A stretch of DNA of 64,000 nt, from assembly GCF_002019595.1 (NCBI RefSeq), contig NZ_KV917369.1, forward strand, positions 3,922,624-3,986,623. Reading direction: 5' to 3'. Shown here piece by piece: positions 28,246-37,049 of the stretch. How positions within the stretch are numbered: position 1 is the first letter of the stretch; each line of letters opens with the position of its first letter. The position numbers were made by a program, and so were the translations under genes. The DNA is from Priestia abyssalis. GTDB lineage: Bacteria > Bacillota > Bacilli > Bacillales > Bacillaceae_H. A model generated the notes under the pieces. That model was not told the DNA's origin. It worked only from the letters and a program-made list of their open reading frames with translations, and did no database searches.

Positions 28246-29484
28246 TTAATTTTTTCCGAACATAACTTCCTTCATAACTTCTTTATCGTTACTTTCTTCA
28301 TTAGGAAAGCCCTCTTTTGCAGGTTTAATAGAAAATTTAATAATTATAGCAGACATAATAGATAAAGCTCCGATAATAAGAAAGCCTGTTGTTCTTGAAA
28401 ACGCTTCAATTATAATCCCTATAAGGACTGGACCCAAAAACATTCCGGCAGAATATAAACTTTGGAACAGTCCCATTCTCGTAGATTGTTTAATCTCAGG
28501 TATATTTTCAACAGCCCAGGAAGTAAAAACTGTAAAACTTAAACCGTACCCAAAACCTTGAATTGCTTGTAAAAGAAAAAGCATCGTTAAATTTTCAGCA
28601 TAAGGAATTAAGATAACAATAATTCCTTGTAAAAGCACCCCAAAAATCGCTGTATTCACCATACCAAGCTTTTTATAAAAAAGCACTCCACATAATGCTG
28701 CTGCTAACCCATATATAATCAGGTGTGTGTTTGCTAACATCCCAATCATTAGAGGATTTGCACCTAAATCTGTTGCAATTAAAGGAGTAAACGTATCCCT
28801 TGTCCCAATTGTAACCATGAGTGTAATTGTTGCCAAAAGAGAAATGACCCATATTTTTTTATCTGCCATTTGCTCCACAAGTATTTTCTTATCGTATTTT
28901 ACTTTGATATCTTTAACACTTAAATCTTTCGTAAAAAAGGTTAAAATAAGCGCAATAAGGGCAGCGATAACAGCTACTAAAAAACTATACCGATAGCCAT
29001 AGCTATTGGCCACTAATCCACCAATTGTTGTTCCAAGTATGGAGCCAAGCGGCGATGCAACACCTAATATAGCTACAGCTTTCGCAGCTTCTCTTACACC
29101 AAAATAAGAGGCAAACATAACGTTGTAAATGACCCATGTAGAACCAGTTAACCCGTCTGAAATTTTCCCAAGATATAATGTTGTGGCATTCGGTACCAAG
29201 AAGGCTAGCGTCCACATTACCATAGTAATAAGCAACCCGATTTGGATAAATAATCTTCGTTTATGCAACATATCTGAACATACTCCCAATGGAAGTCGGG
29301 TAAACAAAGCAACAATTCCTGAAATTCCGATGATACTGCCAATTACGACTGAATCAAATCCAAGATCTTTAGCATAAGAGGAGATAAACGGATCAAATGC
29401 CGTAATGGTGACAAAGAACAACAAGCTGATAATAAAGAATAAAATGATCTCTTTTCGATTATTAATTTGACTCACATATTCCAC
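28246..29484 (-). CDS. Major facilitator superfamily transporter
   Basis: The 412-residue membrane protein has twelve predicted helices and belongs to the MFS. The loop after helix 2 reads TRLPLGVCSDMLHKRR, a variant of the G-x3-D-x2-GRR signature. Its context in a catabolic cluster suggests uptake of the pathway substrate or efflux of a product, alongside the ABC importer at 33-36 kb. The GTG at 29484 follows AGGTGGG by 9 bases. A GTG three codons later is a possible alternative. Specificity cannot be read from the sequence. Confidence 0.8.
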   Translation of the reverse strand: MEYVSQINNRKEIILFFIISLLFFVTITAFDPFISSYAKDLGFDSVVIGSIIGISGIVALFTRLPLGVCSDMLHKRRLFIQIGLLITMVMWTLAFLVPNATTLYLGKISDGLTGSTWVIYNVMFASYFGVREAAKAVAILGVASPLGSILGTTIGGLVANSYGYRYSFLVAVIAALIALILTFFTKDLSVKDIKVKYDKKILVEQMADKKIWVISLLATITLMVTIGTRDTFTPLIATDLGANPLMIGMLANTHLIIYGLAAALCGVLFYKKLGMVNTAIFGVLLQGIIVILIPYAENLTMLFLLQAIQGFGYGLSFTVFTSWAVENIPEIKQSTRMGLFQSLYSAGMFLGPVLIGIIIEAFSRTTGFLIIGALSIMSAIIIKFSIKPAKEGFPNEESNDKEVMKEVMFGKN

Positions 29485-29598
29485 CCTTTCATTCCCACCT
29501 CTTCCGTCTTTAATGGCCAGAAAGGTGATAATATGGGTAATTCACCCAATGAAATCACTTTCATTTTTTCTAACAACATTTAAATGGCTGATGCCCAA

Positions 29599-29675
29599 AA
29601 GGAAACTTCCATCAGTGGAGATTTTCCTTCATCCTCCACTGATGGTTAGCTAGGCCCGCACGATGTCAGTCTGTG
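29599..29675 (+). repeat. Dispersed palindromic repeat, copy 2
   Basis: GGAAACTTCCATCAGTGGAG, then TTTTCCTTCATCCTCCACTG, then ATGGTTAGCTAGGCCCGCAC. The inner arms CATCAGTGGAG and CTCCACTGATG form a hairpin. Nearly the same sequence occurs at 58857-58935. Confidence 0.75.
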
Positions 29676-30157
29676 TTCTCTTATGTCTTGTAGTCTTCCT
29701 CTTACATCAACAGCCCATTCGTTATAAGATATACCTTGATTACATGTCATTCTTTCTACACGGAGTAAAAACGAAAACACGGATAATATACTCTAAGATA
29801 TTTTTTGAAGGATAAAACCCTAATTTTCTATGCTAGGGATATTTTACTCCATAAACCTTCGTTTTGGGTATAGATTCATAGACCAAAATAAATGTTTTTT
29901 CGAATAATTCTCTTAACGTATAAAATCCGCGTTTTGATGCCAATTGCCCTACAGTAAATGTCAGCACTCGGAATGTAGCAAATAGGTTAACAAGCATCCC
30001 TAATTAAAAATTATAAGAGTGTGCCATAGTGGTTTAGAAATAAGATTTTCACTTGCTTTTGCACCAATGACAAATAAATTAAGAGACTTCAGCTTTTTTG
30101 CCATATGATAGGTGTTTGTTCAGCTTATCATATTTAACCTAACTGGAATTATATCTT

Positions 30158-30171
30158 TGAATGCGGATTCA
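30158..30171. promoter_or_regulatory. Shared operator copy downstream of the HisD-like gene
   Basis: TGAATGCGGATTCA, 59 bases after the stop of the HisD-like gene and nearly 700 bases before the MFS start. It may control a long-leader MFS-SDR transcript that was later split by the repeat at 29.6 kb. Confidence 0.65.
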
Positions 30172-30229
30172 TAAATTTCTATAAAGTACAGTATCCTTAC
30201 AAAAAACAGCCAAATCCCATCTTTATGCC

Positions 30230-31483
30230 TTATGTTAATCTAACTGTTGCAGATAATTTATGACCTTCCAGTCCTTCAATTTCTGATTGATCTTCCGCAT
30301 GAGATGCTAGAAATTGAACTCCCTGGCCTGTAATCTCCTGATGTGTCAAAACCTTTACATAACTGCCTACCCATAGTCCACCCGTATACCTTGCGGCTTT
30401 TTGAGTTGGTAGTGTATGATTGGTTCCAGAGACTTTGTCAGAGAAAACAACAGAACTGTCTTGACCAATGAACAATGAACCATAATTATAAAGTTTATCC
30501 ATCAATTCGTAGCTATTTTTAATGTGCAAGTGCAGATGTTCAATAGCATAATCGTTGCAAATATCCAGTCCTTCTTGTAACGAATCTGCGTAAATAACTT
30601 CTCCTCTTTTTTCCCATGATTCGTGTGCAGGAGAAGAAGGTGAGAAAGACTTCAAGAAACTTTCCACTTCTTGTATAGTATCCTCGGCAACCGTACGAGA
30701 TGTTGTAACAAGAATGGCACGTGCGTACGGATCATGTTCTGCTTGAGCAAGTAAATCAGCAGCAATTTTCCTTGGCGATGCCGAATCATCTGCAAAGATC
30801 ATTACCTCACTCGGTCCAGCAATGAGATCAATACCTACTTTTCCAAATACTTGACGTTTTGCTTCTGCTACAAACCGGTTTCCTGGTCCCGCAATAACAT
30901 CTACTTCAGGAATGGATTCAGTTCCATATGCCATTGCAGCAATTGCCTGCGCACCTCCAATAGCAAAAATATCTGTAGCACCTGAACGAATCAATCCATA
31001 TAAAACGGCTGGATGGATACCGCCTTCATAATTGGCAGGGCTGCAGGCAACAATTTGTTTCGCTCCGGCTACCTTGGCTGGAGCAACGACCATAGGCCCT
31101 GATGATAATAAGGGAAATCTTCCTCCCGGTACATAAGCACCTATCTTTTCAATTGGTATGATTCTGTGGCCCATTGTAATACCTTCGCCAAAATCTTTTT
31201 CAAACGGAGATAAACAATTTAACTGTGCTTTAGCAAACTCGGATACTCTGTCTACGACACGATCGATCAGCACTTTTACCTCTTCAGGAAGTGTTCTCAT
31301 GCAATGTTCAATTTCTTCTTCACTAATCCGCACCGGACGATCAGAATTACCGAATTTTTTTTCGTATTCCTGTACGGCAGCATCACCGTCTGCTTTTACA
31401 GTTGCAATAATAGACTTTACCGTCTGTTCTACTTCATTTGAAGAAGTCTGTTCAACTACTTCTGCTTTCTTCATGTAATCCAT
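30230..31483 (-). CDS. HisD-like NAD-dependent dehydrogenase (not histidine biosynthesis)
   Basis: The 417-residue member of the histidinol dehydrogenase family should oxidise a primary alcohol to a carboxylate in two NAD-dependent steps. Zinc and catalytic residues are recognisable: AQAEHDPYA (Gln and His), EHLHLH (Glu-His pair), the TNHTLPT loop and the C-terminal GLEGHKLS His. No other his genes are near. Catabolic relatives include HpsN, which converts sulfopropanediol to sulfolactate; that substrate is only one possibility. The ATG at 31483 is used (AGGAGG 7 bases upstream); the open frame extends 7 codons more. It lies 75 bases downstream of the second NTF2 gene and is probably in one operon with it behind the operator at 32901. 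Confidence 0.85.
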   Translation of the reverse strand: MDYMKKAEVVEQTSSNEVEQTVKSIIATVKADGDAAVQEYEKKFGNSDRPVRISEEEIEHCMRTLPEEVKVLIDRVVDRVSEFAKAQLNCLSPFEKDFGEGITMGHRIIPIEKIGAYVPGGRFPLLSSGPMVVAPAKVAGAKQIVACSPANYEGGIHPAVLYGLIRSGATDIFAIGGAQAIAAMAYGTESIPEVDVIAGPGNRFVAEAKRQVFGKVGIDLIAGPSEVMIFADDSASPRKIAADLLAQAEHDPYARAILVTTSRTVAEDTIQEVESFLKSFSPSSPAHESWEKRGEVIYADSLQEGLDICNDYAIEHLHLHIKNSYELMDKLYNYGSLFIGQDSSVVFSDKVSGTNHTLPTQKAARYTGGLWVGSYVKVLTHQEITGQGVQFLASHAEDQSEIEGLEGHKLSATVRLT

Positions 31484-31558
31484 CTTATTTCCTCCTAAAA
31501 TCATATATCATATTATTTAGTAAAGAGACGGCTGCATCACAGCCGCTCATCTTCTTAA

Positions 31559-32800
31559 TCATGAAACGCCAGTAAAATTCCCATCTTCACTTACAGCCTT
31601 ACCATCCTGTTCTAATTCGTGCTCATCAGGCAAATGTATTTGGCGCAGCACTTCCATTCCATCAAATAACAGCCATTCTTCTGAAATTTTTTCATTGCGA
31701 ATTTTATAATGACTGATTCCAGCGATATCAATGGCTTTTCCGCTAGGAGCGCCAAAGTATCCTGATCCCTCGTGTATTCCTTGAAGTCTCCAGCGGACGG
31801 CTACATCCCAGTCACTGTCAGATCCGCGTCTATTACAAGTTACCCGTTCAAGAATCACCTTCGCATTCGGAACAGAGGCAAAGAGACTAATAAACATTCC
31901 TTGAATCTCATTTATCCCAATAACATCCTTGTTGCAAACATAATGGACGACCGCGTTTTCCTCATAAAATTCCCGAACAAAATTAAAGGAACGGCGAGCC
32001 CAAATTCGATTGAATACAAGCTGCATAAACTCCCCTATTTCAAATTCATCAGAAGACGGAATAAAGATTTTTGGAGGAAGCCCGGTTTCTGCCGTCTCTT
32101 TAAAACCAAATTGAATAGAAGGCGCAAGCTTCTGCGTGCTTTTAGCCATCTTCTTAGCGACCTCGACCGGATCCAGCCCGAGCTGCTGGACAAGATGATA
32201 AGTATCCATCACGAGCCACTCTTCATATATTTTATTATTTAAAATCATACAATCAGCGCTTGTTCTGAACATCACTTTTTTTCCAGTAGCTGGACCATAT
32301 AAACTGTCCCCCAGATTGGTTGCAACTGAACGCCCTCGATGAGAAGTGAAAAAGCCTGATTCATCATCCCCGGACCAAATTACACTCCATCCCAACCCTT
32401 TCCGATCGGGAAAAGCATGCAATGTTTGCAGCGTACCCGAAATGACTTCGTTAACCCCATGACTATTAATCAACCCTTTATGAACAGTAATACTGGTGCT
32501 ATACGTATCGTAAATAAGTCCGATGTCTTTCTCCTTCCAAATCTGACGCGTAATTTTGACAATGTAATCAACGATATTATTGTATTCAGGGCTAAATCCA
32601 TTCATCCTTTGTTTCTTTTGACTCGTTTCTTCTATATTAATGTAGTCATAATCATCTTTTGTATCGAGCATATTAACATCGTCAGCATCAGCATAGAAAA
32701 TAAAGTTTGTTGATTTTTGATCCAATTTAGTCATTTTTTTGGAATCTGCCTTTTTTTCTTTCACAATTACTTCAGCTGAATCGGTTTTTGTTTCTAGCAT
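31559..32800 (-). CDS. Double NTF2-fold (SnoaL/ester-cyclase-like) protein, paralogue 2
   Basis: The protein has about 413 residues: a charged N-terminal extension (about 1-65) followed by two tandem NTF2/SnoaL-like domains. It parallels the protein at 20742-21923 throughout, with QTLHAFPDRKG, SVATNLGDSLYGPATGKKV, IQGMFISLFASVPNAK, GSGYFGAPSGKAIDI and EEWLLFDGMEVL. Two copies of such a rare architecture in one regulon suggest either successive steps or two subunits. The ATG at 32800 is chosen; the weak ribosome binding site (AAAAAGG about 10 bases upstream) also allows the ATG at 32809. It is the first gene of a unit with the HisD-like dehydrogenase. Confidence 0.75.
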   Translation of the reverse strand: MLETKTDSAEVIVKEKKADSKKMTKLDQKSTNFIFYADADDVNMLDTKDDYDYINIEETSQKKQRMNGFSPEYNNIVDYIVKITRQIWKEKDIGLIYDTYSTSITVHKGLINSHGVNEVISGTLQTLHAFPDRKGLGWSVIWSGDDESGFFTSHRGRSVATNLGDSLYGPATGKKVMFRTSADCMILNNKIYEEWLVMDTYHLVQQLGLDPVEVAKKMAKSTQKLAPSIQFGFKETAETGLPPKIFIPSSDEFEIGEFMQLVFNRIWARRSFNFVREFYEENAVVHYVCNKDVIGINEIQGMFISLFASVPNAKVILERVTCNRRGSDSDWDVAVRWRLQGIHEGSGYFGAPSGKAIDIAGISHYKIRNEKISEEWLLFDGMEVLRQIHLPDEHELEQDGKAVSEDGNFTGVS

Positions 32801-32900
32801 AATAACCATCCTTTTTCGTATAGAGTCATTATTTTTATAAAATTTTATCTAGTTAGTGAATCAGTGACTAGTCCCCCTTTATAAAACATATCCTTTTGTT

Positions 32901-32914
32901 TGAATGCGCATTCA
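32901..32914. promoter_or_regulatory. Shared operator copy upstream of NTF2 paralogue 2
   Basis: TGAATGCGCATTCA, a perfect palindrome about 100 bases upstream of the start. A TTTATCA-type -10 lies just upstream of it on the minus strand, so a bound repressor would cover the transcription start. Confidence 0.78.
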
Positions 32915-33030
32915 ATTTGTGATAAAGATTTATGATGCTTATCGCATCATAAATTTCAAAACTGATTTTGGGAAGAAAAATCATAATGAATACGTATTCT
33001 TTATATTTAATATTTTACTTACAAAATATT
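32901..33030 (-). repeat. Duplicated promoter region, copy A
   Basis: From the operator rightward this segment carries GATAAAGATTT, ATTTCAAAACTGAT and a GAATACGTATTC palindrome followed by TTTATA. The same succession appears at 36529-36640 and 36841-36950, so the control region has been copied within the locus. Confidence 0.6.
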
Positions 33031-33089
33031 ATTCTGTCAATATTAAATATTCTAAATATTTTTCATATAAGTCACAAATGATAAAGATC

Positions 33090-33974
33090 TTACTTCACAC
33101 CGCCGGAAGTCATGCCGAGAATGAACTGTTTGCGCACGAGCAACATAAAGATTACAGTTGGAAGAACAAATATAACTCCAGCTGCTGCCATTTCATTCCA
33201 TAAAACCCCTTCTTCCCCATTAAAGAACGACAATGCTACAGGCAAGGTAACCGCTTCCCGCTGAGTTAACACAAGTGAGAACATGAATTCATTCCAGGTA
33301 ATGACAAAACAAAAAACAGTTGCAGTAATGATACCAGGCTTTGCAAGTGGTAGAAGAATATGCCACAGTACTTGGAACTTATTAGCACCGTCAATCGCAG
33401 CTGCTTCTTCCATATCAATTGGAATTCGATCAATGAACCCCTTTGTCAACCAAATGGCATAAGGAATCGTGTGACCAAGGTTAACGATAATTAATGCAAG
33501 CGTTGTATCTAAAATTCCCCAGTCACGAAACATGGTGAAAAAGGGAATCACGTTCACGATTAGCGGGATGAACTGAGTAGCCAATATTGCAAACATGAAT
33601 AGTTGTTTGCCTGGCATTTGAAAACGCGAAAGACTATAAGAAGCTAAAATACTAACTGGAATAGTAATAAGAAGCGTTACTATAACAACAATTAAACTAT
33701 TTGAATAGTATTTGCCTAAATTAAAGGCTGATCCAAAGACCGCTCTAAAATTATCTAACGTTGCTTGAAAAAAGATACTGGTGGTATAGACTTCGGCTTC
33801 TGGTTTAAAGGCTGTTAAAACTATCCAAAAAATCGGAAGAAACAAGAATATGACAACAAGAATGACACATAGAGCTTCTAAAACTGACGTGATTTTTTTA
33901 GAGCTGTTTTTTTTAGAGGTGATTTGTTTAGAGTTAATTTTTTTCTTTTCGGTTAATGTCGCTGTCTGACTCAT
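33090..33974 (-). CDS. Carbohydrate ABC transporter permease (MalG/UgpE type)
   Basis: The 294-residue inner membrane permease has six helices and the binding-protein-dependent transport signature near the C-terminal third (EAAAIDGANKFQVLWHILLP), which docks to the ATPase. It forms a heterodimer with the permease encoded just upstream; the ATG at 33974 overlaps that stop codon (TAATG), which argues for this start over the TTG at 33983. A Lys/Ser-rich N-terminus of about 25 residues precedes the first helix. No ATP-binding gene is in the window, so a shared MsmX-type ATPase is presumably used. Confidence 0.9.
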   Translation of the reverse strand: MSQTATLTEKKKINSKQITSKKNSSKKITSVLEALCVILVVIFLFLPIFWIVLTAFKPEAEVYTTSIFFQATLDNFRAVFGSAFNLGKYYSNSLIVVIVTLLITIPVSILASYSLSRFQMPGKQLFMFAILATQFIPLIVNVIPFFTMFRDWGILDTTLALIIVNLGHTIPYAIWLTKGFIDRIPIDMEEAAAIDGANKFQVLWHILLPLAKPGIITATVFCFVITWNEFMFSLVLTQREAVTLPVALSFFNGEEGVLWNEMAAAGVIFVLPTVIFMLLVRKQFILGMTSGGVK

Positions 33975-34852
33975 TAGTTCCAATCATCTCCCTTCACCAA
34001 TCTTCTCATATAAATAACAACAAACACGATTGTGATAAGAGCTAAAATGTAGCCCAATGCAGAGGAATAACCCATATCGAAATAGCGGAATCCTGTTTTA
34101 TAAATGAAAAAGTTTAACACTTCCGTTGAATCTCCAGGTCCTCCACGCGTCATCGTAACAACTGGATCAAACGCCTTGAGTGTGAACATCGTCATCAAAA
34201 TAGAGGCGATGAGGATAATTGGCTTTAGCATCGGTAGAGTAATATGGAACAGTGTTTTTAAAGGAGTCGCTCCATCCATTTTAGCTGCTTCAAACACCTC
34301 GCCTGGCATACCCATAAGTCCACTTATAAACATCAGACTCATAAAAGGCAGCCAAATCCAAACCACAACAGAGATGAGGGCCATCATAGCGGTAGTGCTA
34401 GTTCCCAGCCATACAACATCAGAAAGTGGCGGAATGAGGAAGCCTATGATTTTGTCAAACAATCCATAATCTGAATTTAACATAAATCTCCAGGAAAACC
34501 CGATAAGTGCCGGACTCATTGCAAATGGAATGATAAGTACAGCGCGTAAGTAAGAAAGATATTTTTTATCCTTACTTAATAAAAGAGCTACAATAATACT
34601 TAATGTTAATGTGAGTACCACTGTACTAGTGGCAAAAATCAGCGTCACCCCTACGCTGTGCCAAAACTGTGAATCTGAAAAAGCACGGATATAATTATCT
34701 AGTCCAATAAAAGGACCCATTTCAGCAGACGTTTTTAAATCCCATTCATGTAAACTGATCCAGAATGACCTCATTAAAGGATAAAAGGTCGTGGCAGCAA
34801 TAAGAATAAAAGCCGGGGCTAATAATACATATTTAAAGAGCTTTTGGTTCAT
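33974..34852 (-). CDS. Carbohydrate ABC transporter permease (MalF/UgpA type)
   Basis: The 292-residue permease has six helices and the EAA-type motif EAAKMDGATPLKTLFHITLP. MTRGGPGDSTEVLNFFIY near the C-terminus is typical of the UgpA/LacF group. It pairs with the downstream permease and the lipoprotein at 35034-36383. The start has GGGGG 8 bases upstream. The family imports mono- and oligosaccharides, polyols or glycerol phosphates; the substrate here is unknown. Confidence 0.9.
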   Translation of the reverse strand: MNQKLFKYVLLAPAFILIAATTFYPLMRSFWISLHEWDLKTSAEMGPFIGLDNYIRAFSDSQFWHSVGVTLIFATSTVVLTLTLSIIVALLLSKDKKYLSYLRAVLIIPFAMSPALIGFSWRFMLNSDYGLFDKIIGFLIPPLSDVVWLGTSTTAMMALISVVVWIWLPFMSLMFISGLMGMPGEVFEAAKMDGATPLKTLFHITLPMLKPIILIASILMTMFTLKAFDPVVTMTRGGPGDSTEVLNFFIYKTGFRYFDMGYSSALGYILALITIVFVVIYMRRLVKGDDWN

Positions 34853-34972
34853 TTTAGCTTCCCCCTACCATGTTCAGAGCAAAATACGATCCTTTTAACA
34901 GACAAAATGGTTAATTAAGATCGATTGGTTCATCGGCATTACCTTGTTAGTATTTTTTTTCATATCCTATAT

Positions 34973-35007
34973 GCCTTGGGAGAAAAATTTAACTTTCTTC
35001 CCAAGGC
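34973..35007 (-). promoter_or_regulatory. Intercistronic stem-loop between binding-protein and permease genes
   Basis: GCCTTGGGA (34973-34981) and TCCCAAGGC (34999-35007) form a perfect 9-bp stem with a 17-base loop. No U-tract adjoins it. Such stems often stabilise the binding-protein part of the mRNA so that more of it is made than of the permeases. Confidence 0.55.
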
Positions 35008-35033
35008 AGTAAGGCAAAATCAATACTTGCTAA

Positions 35034-36383
35034 TTACTCGTAGTAACCAGCTTTGTCTAAGAGCTTCTCTACTCGTTTAGCTGCATCATTTAATGCTGGT
35101 TCTACAGGCTCACCTGTAGCCATCTTTGAAATAGCTCCACTAATAATATCCGCTATGCGAGGCCACTCTTTAATGTTTGGCAGAGTTTTTGCATTTTCAA
35201 AGTTATCAGCCGCTACATTATAAAAACCATCTGTCAATTCATTTAACTCTTCGTTTCTCAAGTTCTCTGTTTGCGTGATAACAGTTGACTGCTCAGCTGA
35301 TGGACTCTCTTTTTTCACTGTTTTTAGAACAATGTCAAGCTCTTCCTCAGGCTCCGCAATCCATTTAAGTACTTCCCAAGCCGCATCTTTATTTTTTGAT
35401 CCTTTCATCATCGCCAGAGGGAATGTAGCTACGTTCGCCTGGCTTCCTTTTCCCTCCCATCCAGGTACAGAGGCGAATTGAACATTTCCAGCAACATCTT
35501 CTGCAGAAGCTTCTTTATCATTAAACTCAGAGTATACCCACCACCAGCCAAGCCACATGGCTGCTTTTCCTTGCTTAAAGAAAGTTCTGGAGTCTTGTTC
35601 GCCAAACGTGACAGAGCCAGGTGGTGCTACTTTGTCTGTTACAAGAAAATCTAAATAGCGTTGCGTAGCTTCAATTCCTTCTGGGCTGTTAAAAATAGGC
35701 TTCATTTCATCATCAAAAATATCGCCGCCGTTGCTCCACAAGTAAGAAGCCCATATAGGCAAATTCTGCCCATTATTTCCTGCTCCGTAATAAGGAACGA
35801 TACCATAAAGGTCGGTTTTATTCGTAATTTCTTTACTAACTGTCTCAAGCTCTTCCCAAGTTGTCGGGACAGATAGACCTAACTTGTCAAAAATATCTTT
35901 TCGATAAAATAGCATTTGTACGTGTCCCCTAACAGGCAGACTGTAAAGTTTATCATCAAATGTTGATAGATCCAGTAAAGCCGATGGCCAGCGATCAGTA
36001 TTGAAATGATCACGCTTTACATATTCATCGAGCGGCTCCAAAAACGGTGTAATAGAAGGACCCATTGTATCAAGGTGCACAACCAAATCATAAGCACCGC
36101 CAGATGCAATACCGTCAGAAGTGATGTCTTCTAATAGATTTTCATATGGTGTTTCAATAAACTCGACTTTAATTCCTGTCTTTTTTGTAAACGCCTCACT
36201 TCTCGCTTTCCATGCATTGAACTGACCAACACCTCCAGCTGACAATAGTACTTTGACCGTCTTTCCTTCCAAGCCCCCATCTTCTGAGGTACTACCTGAC
36301 TTAGAACTGCTACAGCCAGCGATTAACAGAGACAATATTAACACCAACACCGTGATCAAACGAAAGGAATTTCTTTTTTTCAT
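35034..36383 (-). CDS. Extracellular sugar-binding lipoprotein of the ABC importer
   Basis: The 449-residue solute-binding lipoprotein of the carbohydrate family has a signal peptide ending LSLLIAGC, with the lipid-modified Cys at about residue 24. KVLLSAGGVGQFNAW starts the mature fold and AAMWLGWWWVYSEF lies in the ligand cleft region. Of three consecutive ATG codons, the third (36383) is best placed, 7 bases after GAGGAG. The open frame extends 18 codons further without support. A 32-bp perfect palindrome made of two operators lies 129 bases upstream of the start. It delivers substrate to the permeases at 33.1-34.9 kb. Confidence 0.9.
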   Translation of the reverse strand: MKKRNSFRLITVLVLILSLLIAGCSSSKSGSTSEDGGLEGKTVKVLLSAGGVGQFNAWKARSEAFTKKTGIKVEFIETPYENLLEDITSDGIASGGAYDLVVHLDTMGPSITPFLEPLDEYVKRDHFNTDRWPSALLDLSTFDDKLYSLPVRGHVQMLFYRKDIFDKLGLSVPTTWEELETVSKEITNKTDLYGIVPYYGAGNNGQNLPIWASYLWSNGGDIFDDEMKPIFNSPEGIEATQRYLDFLVTDKVAPPGSVTFGEQDSRTFFKQGKAAMWLGWWWVYSEFNDKEASAEDVAGNVQFASVPGWEGKGSQANVATFPLAMMKGSKNKDAAWEVLKWIAEPEEELDIVLKTVKKESPSAEQSTVITQTENLRNEELNELTDGFYNVAADNFENAKTLPNIKEWPRIADIISGAISKMATGEPVEPALNDAAKRVEKLLDKAGYYE

Positions 36384-36511
36384 CATCATGCTCCTCACTG
36401 ATATCATTTTGAATAGGGATATTGCATTTCTCAACAAACCTTTCTTGTCCTATATCTGCAACTACCATTTGAAAGAGCATTATATCTTTCCAAGAAAGCG
36501 CATTCATTTAA

Positions 36512-36543
36512 TTGCATCCGCATTCAATTGAATGCGGATGCAA
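36512..36543. promoter_or_regulatory. Double operator forming a 32-bp perfect palindrome
   Basis: TGCATCCGCATTCA (36513-36526) and TGAATGCGGATGCA (36529-36542) stand head to head with 2 bases between them. With flanking bases the whole 32-bp block is perfectly self-complementary. On the minus strand a TATGAT -10 lies just upstream, so repressor binding would block the start of the ABC operon. Confidence 0.8.
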
Positions 36544-36640
36544 TACATCATAAAGATTTCTGTTGCCATTACAATTATTCATTTCAAAACTTATGTTGAG
36601 AAGATAAATCATAGTAAATACGTATTCCTTATAACTACTA
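36529..36640 (-). repeat. Duplicated promoter region, copy B
   Basis: Operator, CATCATAAAGATTTCTG, ATTCATTTCAAAACTTAT, GAGAAGATAAATCATAG and ATACGTATTCCTTATA follow in the same order as in copies A and C. It serves the ABC importer. Confidence 0.65.
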
Positions 36641-36840
36641 ACTGAAGTGTGTAAAATCATTCCATCCGTACTAACTATTCGAGCAATTTATACTTTCGTC
36701 TGTCTTAACAACCATTCTTTTTTACCATCACGCCCCTTATGAATAAGATTTTAAATAAGTGTGTTGCATTTTCAAAAAACTAATAAGATTCTGCTGTTGT
36801 ATATCTGCAGCTACCACTTGTGAGATCATCAACCCCTTTA

Positions 36841-36854
36841 TGAATCCGCATTCA
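36841..36854. promoter_or_regulatory. Shared operator copy, distal site of the ABC importer
   Basis: TGAATCCGCATTCA, about 310 bp upstream of the double operator. It is part of promoter copy C. Confidence 0.7.
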
Positions 36855-36950
36855 ATTCATCATAAAGGTTTCTAACATTTATTACATTATTCATTTCAAA
36901 TCTTATATTGAGAAGATAAATCATAGTGAATACGTATTCCTTATAGCCAC
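36841..36950 (-). repeat. Duplicated promoter region, copy C
   Basis: Same succession as copy B: operator, CATCATAAAGGTTTC, ATTCATTTCAAATCTTAT, GAGAAGATAAATCATAG and ATACGTATTCCTTATAG. It lies upstream of copy B in the same orientation and could be a second promoter for the ABC genes. Confidence 0.65.
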
Positions 36951-37049
36951 TATCTTAACAGCACATAAAATTTCTGTCAATAATAAATATTCTAATAATT
37001 TAGATTCCTCATGTTTCTTAACAATAGTTTAATTGAATTTATTAATTGC

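Larger units (their letters stand above)
29485..30229. other. Gene-free interval with a repeat and an isolated operator
   Basis: No coding sequence is supported in this stretch of about 745 bases. It carries a copy of the dispersed palindromic repeat (29599-29675) and, at its right end, a copy of the shared operator (30158-30171) that faces no nearby start codon. The promoter of the MFS-SDR unit probably lies here. Confidence 0.5.
36384..37049. other. Long control region between amidase and ABC importer genes
   Basis: No gene is supported in this stretch of about 666 bases. It contains a double operator (36512-36543), a diverged operator half-match (AGAAAGCGCATTCA at 36493-36506), another operator (36841-36854) and two copies of the duplicated promoter segment. 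Confidence 0.6.

Noticed and set aside
30230..31483. Histidine biosynthesis hisD
   Set aside because: The protein is of the HisD family, but no other his genes are near. It sits in a LacI-controlled catabolic cluster, so a biosynthetic role is unlikely.
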